Shown here in pieces: positions 8,740 through 12,638 of a DNA stretch of 12,638 nt. Numbering within the stretch: position 1 is the first letter of the stretch; each line of letters starts with the position of its first letter. The stretch is from Balneolaceae bacterium UBA1514 (GTDB lineage Bacteria > Bacteroidota > Rhodothermia > Balneolales > Balneolaceae). Location of the stretch: NCBI GenBank assembly GCA_002323515.1, contig DCQQ01000043.1, positions 42,044-54,681 on the forward strand, given 5' to 3'. Both the position numbers and the translations under genes were made by a program. Under the pieces are notes generated by a model. The model was not told the DNA's origin. It did no database searches and was given only the letters and a program-made list of their open reading frames with translations.

Positions 8740-8757
8740 TAATTAACTTAATTCATC

Positions 8758-10302
8758 ATGAAAAATATGAAAAATAGAATATTAACGATTGCAATAGCTG
8801 GTATGGTAACACTTGCCAGCTGTGCTGATCTGACTGTTGAAAACCTCAACAATCCAGATACTGAACGTGCATTATCATCTGTATCAGATTTGACTACACT
8901 TGCTGAAGGTCTTATCAAATCATGGCACAATGGTATTCATAGTTATAGTGGAATGGGTATGCCAACTGCAGTACTTGCTGATGCAGCTTCCTGTTCTTGG
9001 GGTAATGTTGGAATGCGTGAGATGGGTACTGAGCCACGTCCAGCGTTTGATAATGCACCAAACTATGGCTACAGATATTTGACTGCTACACCATTTAGCA
9101 GTATGTACTCAATTAATTCATCTGCTTCAGATGTTATTAAAGCTATTCAAAACCCAGATATCGATTTTGGCTCTGATGCTGCTAGAGTAGAGGCTATTGC
9201 GCGATTTGCTCAAGGTATATCGATGGGTTACATTGCTTTAGCATTTGATAGAGGTTACATAGTAGATGAAAATTCTGCAGGCGAAGCTTTAACGAGTCCT
9301 ACTCTAATTCCATACAGTGAATTGATGGACCACGCTATCGCTAAATTAGTAGAAGCTGCTACTATAGCTGGTGCTAACTCTTTTACTATAAGTGAAGCTG
9401 TTATAAATACTCCTGGTGGTCTTGATAACGCAGGCTTTGCAGCTTTAGCGCACTCGTTTGCTGCTAGGTTTTTAGCAAACGAAGGTAGAACTGAAGCTGA
9501 AAGAGCTGCTACAGATTGGAATGCTGTCATTACACATGTTAGTAATGGTATTACTTCTGACTTCAACATCAACAACGATCAATGGGAGACAGGATTTTGG
9601 TATAATGAGCATTATATCTATTTAGTGTATCCAGGATGGGCTCGTGTTGACATGAGAGTCATCAATATGATGGATAATTCTTATCCTTCTCATAACCCTG
9701 ATGGTGCTGACTTCCCAGCGCAAGACTCTGCACGTATTTTTGATAACGCTGAAGTTGATGATAGACTATGGACTGATTATACTCACCTATCTTCAAATAA
9801 CTTTAGACCAGAGCGTGGATTATATTTCTTTTCAAGCTTCCGTTATACACGTCATAACGAATACATCGGACCTTGGGAAGCTGTAATGCAAGAAATATCA
9901 ATGTCTGAAATGCACATGTATCATGCTGAAGCTTTAGCACAAACTGGTAACCTAGCCGGTGCTGCTGCTATTCTTAATGATCCTGCTGGTGCGAGAAAAG
10001 TACGTGGTGGACTTCCTGATGTTGCTGCTGACGCTGCTGCTATTCATGCTGCGATTCATCATGAAAGAATGGTTGAATCATTCCTTGACGGTGTTGGTAA
10101 TGAGTGGTTTGACATGAGAGGTAGAGATATGCTACAAGCAGGTTCACCTCTACACTGGCCAATTCCAGCTGAAATCCTAGAAACTCTAGGGGTAACAATT
10201 CCTTTTTACACTTATGGTGGAGCAAGTGAACCAGTTGGTAATGGTGGAGAAGGAACTAGTTGGGCTGCTGGTACTGCTTCTGGTGCTAAAGCTTGGAGAT
10301 AG
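8758..10302 (+). CDS. SusD/RagB-family surface lipoprotein
   Basis: A 514-residue substrate-capturing lipoprotein that caps the SusC barrel. The N-terminus has K2, K5 and R7, a hydrophobic core and a lipobox LASC with C22; a second ATG at 8767 would also give a working signal. The mature protein begins with ADLTVENLNNPD, a typical SusD opening. Helical, TPR-like segments cover about 40-260 and 365-420. Near the C-terminus is the family block HHERMVESFLDGVGNEWFDMRGR (split here as HHERMVES and GNEWFDMRGR), then a PLHWPIP motif and a short Gly-rich tail. The gene follows susC by 18 bp and ends 22 bp before an intrinsic terminator. Ligand specificity is not visible. The residue after the lipid Cys is Ala, followed by Asp, which is weakly compatible with a surface export signal. 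Confidence 0.95.
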   Translation: MKNMKNRILTIAIAGMVTLASCADLTVENLNNPDTERALSSVSDLTTLAEGLIKSWHNGIHSYSGMGMPTAVLADAASCSWGNVGMREMGTEPRPAFDNAPNYGYRYLTATPFSSMYSINSSASDVIKAIQNPDIDFGSDAARVEAIARFAQGISMGYIALAFDRGYIVDENSAGEALTSPTLIPYSELMDHAIAKLVEAATIAGANSFTISEAVINTPGGLDNAGFAALAHSFAARFLANEGRTEAERAATDWNAVITHVSNGITSDFNINNDQWETGFWYNEHYIYLVYPGWARVDMRVINMMDNSYPSHNPDGADFPAQDSARIFDNAEVDDRLWTDYTHLSSNNFRPERGLYFFSSFRYTRHNEYIGPWEAVMQEISMSEMHMYHAEALAQTGNLAGAAAILNDPAGARKVRGGLPDVAADAAAIHAAIHHERMVESFLDGVGNEWFDMRGRDMLQAGSPLHWPIPAEILETLGVTIPFYTYGGASEPVGNGGEGTSWAAGTASGAKAWR

Positions 10303-10324
10303 ATTACTTCACTTAATTTAATTC

Positions 10325-10357
10325 AAAAGCCTCAACATAAGTTGAGGCTTTTTTTTT
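10325..10357 (+). terminator. Intrinsic terminator after susD
   Basis: A 12-bp perfect stem, AAAAGCCTCAAC paired with GTTGAGGCTTTT, closes an ATAA loop and is followed without a break by T residues (nine in a row at 10349-10357). It lies 22 bp after the susD stop and only 12 bp before the next start codon. It should end most susCD transcripts, or protect their 3' ends if read through or processed. Confidence 0.93.
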
Positions 10358-10369
10358 GTCCTTAATTAA

Positions 10370-11938
10370 ATGCATATAAAAATGAAAAAAACCAGATCAT
10401 CGTTATTTGCTACAATTCTATTCTTTTTAATCAGCTGCAATAACGATCAATCATCTAATAATGTAGTTGTAACTCCACATCCTCTTGCAACAGAAGTTGG
10501 TCAAATTATATTTGATCTAGGTGGTAATGCATTTGATGTTGCTGTTGCGTCTGGATTTGCACTCTCTGTAGTAGAGCCCTCAATGAGTGGTATTGGAGGT
10601 CGTATGCAAGCTATATATTTTACTAATGACTCATTAGGTGGTATTGATGGCACGACTCAAGTACCATTATCATATATACATGATGAATATGTAGATGGAT
10701 ATAAATTTATTGGTATACCTGGTGTTGTTCATGGGTTAATAAATTTACATGAAGGCAGGGGACGTTTATCTCTTGAAAAACTTATTCAACCAGCTATCAA
10801 TTTGGCAAATAATGGATTTAAATTGACCCAAGGTAATGCAATACGTCTAAACTATGCCGCTACACATTTAATTAATAACTCTAAAACTGATAAATATTTT
10901 CTTAGTAATAGTATATATCAAGTCGGTGATACATTAATTCAAAAAGATCTTGCTAACGTATTAACCGAAATATCTAACAATGGTATTGATGGGTTCTATA
11001 GTGGATGGGTTGCAGATAAAATTGCAAAGGATATGGAAAGCCATGGTGGTTATGTCACTTTAGATGATTTGCGTGATTATAAATCGGGTAATTCAGTATT
11101 AGTTAGTGGTGAATTAGACAAATATAGCGTCCATAGTCTATATCTCCCTTCATTTGGTCCTATTGTAATTCAGTTAGTACAATTACTAGATAGCTGGCCA
11201 AATGGTATAGAAAATCCTGAAGATTATATAAATATGTTTTACTCTATTTCACAATATGTATATAGTAATAGCAGAGAATTGCTGTTTTTACCTGATTCTT
11301 TAAAAAACATAATATCCCATGATTACAACAACATATTATCAAATAAAATTAGTAAAGAATGCTGCTCAAAAAAATTAATACATGATAATCAAGACGGGAA
11401 TACTGCGCATATTTCTGTTGTTGATTCTTATGATAATACGGTTAGTCTGACGCAAACTGTTGGACCGCTTATGGGTTCTGGTGTAATAACTGATTCTTTA
11501 GGCTTTGTATACGCGACAACAATGGGTAGCTATTTGGGTATTACAGAAGCTAATCAAAGAGCTTATTCACATATAAGTCCAACAATTATTCTTGAAAACA
11601 ATTCTCCTGTAATGGTTTTGGGTGCTGCAGGCGGTAGTCGTATACCAACTTCCATAGCTCATGTTATTTACAGACATCTCGTTATGAAAAAAAATTTAGA
11701 ATCGGCTGTTAGCGAATTCCGGATTCATCCAGATACTGAAAAAGCTTTAATTGAATATCATAATGGAGTCGAATTTGAATTTATTCCAGACTCAATCCTT
11801 TTTAAATATGAATTAATAGATTCTCCTGCTAGATTTGGGCGAGTCCAGGCTATTTCAAGGGTAAATAATTCAAATAAATGGATTGGTGTCTCTGATCCAG
11901 ATTGGGAAGGTAAAGTTTATACTTCTTCTAGTAATTAG
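10370..11938 (+). CDS. Divergent gamma-glutamyltranspeptidase-family lipoprotein (Ntn hydrolase)
   Basis: A 522-residue exported member of the GGT fold, shorter than the usual 560-590. It has a lipoprotein signal (K4, K6, K7, R9; lipobox LISC, C23); the ATG at 10382 is an equally good start. Family blocks are VVVTPHPLATEVG (32-44), GGNAFDVAVA (51-60), SGIGG (73-77), GIPGVVHG (115-122), and TAHISVVD starting at T345, the predicted self-cleavage site and nucleophile. Cleavage would give a 178-residue small chain, a normal size. The matches to E. coli T409 (T363), S462 (S400) and oxyanion G483/G484 (G421/G422) are kept. The matches to R114 (T95), N411 (G365), D433 (S387) and S463 (H401) are not. 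Its true substrate may therefore not be a gamma-glutamyl compound. It follows susCD after a terminator and has no obvious promoter of its own. Transferase, hydrolase and acylase roles are all open. Confidence 0.9.
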   Translation: MHIKMKKTRSSLFATILFFLISCNNDQSSNNVVVTPHPLATEVGQIIFDLGGNAFDVAVASGFALSVVEPSMSGIGGRMQAIYFTNDSLGGIDGTTQVPLSYIHDEYVDGYKFIGIPGVVHGLINLHEGRGRLSLEKLIQPAINLANNGFKLTQGNAIRLNYAATHLINNSKTDKYFLSNSIYQVGDTLIQKDLANVLTEISNNGIDGFYSGWVADKIAKDMESHGGYVTLDDLRDYKSGNSVLVSGELDKYSVHSLYLPSFGPIVIQLVQLLDSWPNGIENPEDYINMFYSISQYVYSNSRELLFLPDSLKNIISHDYNNILSNKISKECCSKKLIHDNQDGNTAHISVVDSYDNTVSLTQTVGPLMGSGVITDSLGFVYATTMGSYLGITEANQRAYSHISPTIILENNSPVMVLGAAGGSRIPTSIAHVIYRHLVMKKNLESAVSEFRIHPDTEKALIEYHNGVEFEFIPDSILFKYELIDSPARFGRVQAISRVNNSNKWIGVSDPDWEGKVYTSSSN

Positions 11939-11956
11939 AAAATATGTTATGAAGAT

Positions 11957-11973
11957 TATACTTGATAAGTATA
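11957..11973. repeat. Inverted repeat between convergent genes
   Basis: TATACTT and AAGTATA form a 7-bp perfect dyad around GAT, 18 bp after the stop of the GGT-family gene and 24 bp from the stop of the convergent DUF7010 gene. There is no T tract on either side, so it is at best a weak bidirectional terminator or 3'-end hairpin. Confidence 0.35.
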
Positions 11974-11996
11974 CATACGTTTCTTGAAAGAATTCG

Positions 11997-12533
11997 TCAT
12001 GATTTATATTTCATTTCCTTCAGGGTAACAAAGACTCCAAACACTAATTCGATAATTCCACCCATTATTCCACCATAATGAAAGGGCTGTTTTGACGTTA
12101 AACAAAAAAATCCCGAAATAATTAGACATAATCCTAGCACCCAATACAATCTCATTCCGTAAATAGATTGAAAAATAAAATACCTTATACCAATGGTCAT
12201 CAACATAATAGGATAAAACCATAGGTTCTGTATTTGAAAAATAGAATAGGATATAAACAATCCTACAAACAAAATAATAGTACTTTCAGTAGCTAAGGTT
12301 ACTAGAGGATTATCTTTATGAGGCTTTCCAGTTCTATTTAATAATTTGGCAGATAGTACTCCAAAGGGATAAATAAGCATTCCGCCAAAAAAGAGTACTA
12401 AAATACTCACCTCTTTGGTAAAATACATACCAGACAGTCCTGAAATCAGCCATATTACTCCGGAAATTAAAATTCCAGTTCCTCCACCTAAATAGGCAAC
12501 ACGCATATCTTTTTGAAGATCTTTAAAGTACAT
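11997..12533 (-). CDS. DUF7010-type six-helix membrane protein
   Basis: A 178-residue inner-membrane protein of unknown function. I start it at the ATG at 12533 (MYFKDLQKDMRVAYLGGGTG). The frame is open to 12605, but that extension reads through a terminator hairpin and would encode implausible residues. Six hydrophobic segments are visible at about 13-36, 41-63, 78-100, 103-124, 128-146 and 152-171. Conserved-looking features are the early GGGTG, FFGGML, an acidic residue within helix 3 (ATEST), and the block IGIRYFIFQSIYG followed by RLYW. These match my memory of the DUF7010 family, which has no assigned role. The gene is convergent with the GGT-family gene and downstream of a tRNA on the same strand, separated by that tRNA's terminator. 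Only 29 bp separate the start from the T tract, so its promoter must overlap the hairpin or expression depends on readthrough. Confidence 0.8.
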   Translation of the reverse strand: MYFKDLQKDMRVAYLGGGTGILISGVIWLISGLSGMYFTKEVSILVLFFGGMLIYPFGVLSAKLLNRTGKPHKDNPLVTLATESTIILFVGLFISYSIFQIQNLWFYPIMLMTIGIRYFIFQSIYGMRLYWVLGLCLIISGFFCLTSKQPFHYGGIMGGIIELVFGVFVTLKEMKYKS

Positions 12534-12562
12534 ATAATTGTATTTTGAAATGGTTTTTCTCC

Positions 12563-12600
12563 AAAAAAAAACGGTTACACTATAATAGTATAACCGTTTT
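12563..12600 (-). terminator. Intrinsic terminator downstream of the tRNA
   Basis: Read on the minus strand, AAAACGGTTA (12600-12591) pairs with TAACCGTTTT (12577-12568). Four of the Ts in that second arm, with five more following, form a nine-T run (12571-12563). The 13-base interior contains a further short dyad (ACTAT/ATAGT), so the stem can extend. It begins 10 bp after the tRNA 3' end and should end the tRNA transcript. It also shows that the longer reading of the DUF7010 frame is not coding. Confidence 0.9.
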
Positions 12601-12610
12601 GTCATTTTTG

Positions 12611-12638
12611 TGGCGGGGACAGGATTCGAACCTGCGAC
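12611..12638 (-). tRNA. tRNA gene, 3' part only (isotype not assignable)
   Basis: On the minus strand the last 28 bases read as the 3' end of a tRNA: T-arm GCAGG-TTCGAAT-CCTGT with a 7-base loop of the TTCRANY type, then the seven-base acceptor strand CCCCGCC and discriminator A. CCA is not encoded, since the next bases are CAAAA. The anticodon lies outside the window. The T-arm resembles that of some initiator tRNAs. However, C at position 72 predicts a normal G1-C72 pair, which bacterial initiators lack, so an elongator tRNA is more likely. Confidence 0.93.

Noticed and set aside
9255..9575. 106-residue minus-strand frame inside the susD-like gene
   Set aside because: It is fully antisense to a clear SusD coding region, with no domain or start signal; likely a by-product of the Ala/Gly-rich codons.
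12004..12222. 72-residue minus-strand frame overlapping the DUF7010 gene
   Set aside because: It is an alternate reading frame of the better supported membrane protein.
12534..12605. 24-residue N-terminal extension of the DUF7010 protein
   Set aside because: It is encoded by the terminator hairpin and its T tract and lies outside the membrane-protein pattern; the family-like N-terminus begins at 12533.
12611..12638. tRNA 3' end as an integration (att) site
   Set aside because: There is no integrase, no repeat of the tRNA end elsewhere in the window, and no foreign-looking block next to it.

Overview
The window looks like a chromosomal segment from a low-GC Gram-negative bacterium of the Bacteroidota/FCB group, possibly Balneolota or Rhodothermota. 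The evidence is a SusC/SusD outer-membrane pair, a PorW/SprE-like type IX secretion lipoprotein, a GWxTD-domain lipoprotein, several lipoprotein signal peptides, and mostly absent Shine-Dalgarno sequences. The phylum is an inference; no rRNA is present.

Layout. On the minus strand, positions 3775 down to 1 hold pyk (pyruvate kinase) followed 12 bp later by a long TPR lipoprotein gene of the PorW/SprE type that runs off the left edge. A 236-bp divergent intergenic region (3776-4011) carries a perfect dyad, and a GWxTD-domain lipoprotein gene reads to the right (4012-5478). A 147-bp leader (5479-5625) with two related operator-like sites precedes a susC-like (5626-8739) and susD-like (8758-10302) pair. 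A strong intrinsic terminator hairpin (10325-10357) lies between susD and a divergent gamma-glutamyltranspeptidase-family lipoprotein (10370-11938). On the opposite strand follow a six-helix DUF7010-type membrane protein (12533 down to 11997), a tRNA terminator (12563-12600) and the 3' end of a tRNA gene cut by the right edge.

How the genes may work together. SusC/SusD form a TonB-dependent outer-membrane importer. The next gene encodes an exported Ntn-hydrolase that keeps its catalytic threonine and oxyanion glycines but appears to have lost most residues that recognise the gamma-glutamyl group. The simplest reading is an uptake locus for a peptide, amide or related compound, with the lipoprotein hydrolase processing the substrate in the envelope. 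The hairpin before the hydrolase would set it at a lower expression level than the importer. pyk-porW links a housekeeping glycolytic gene to a secretion/gliding component, probably only by co-transcription. The most interesting items are the altered hydrolase active site and the paired operator sites ahead of susC. No CRISPR array, insertion sequence, phage gene or defence system was seen.
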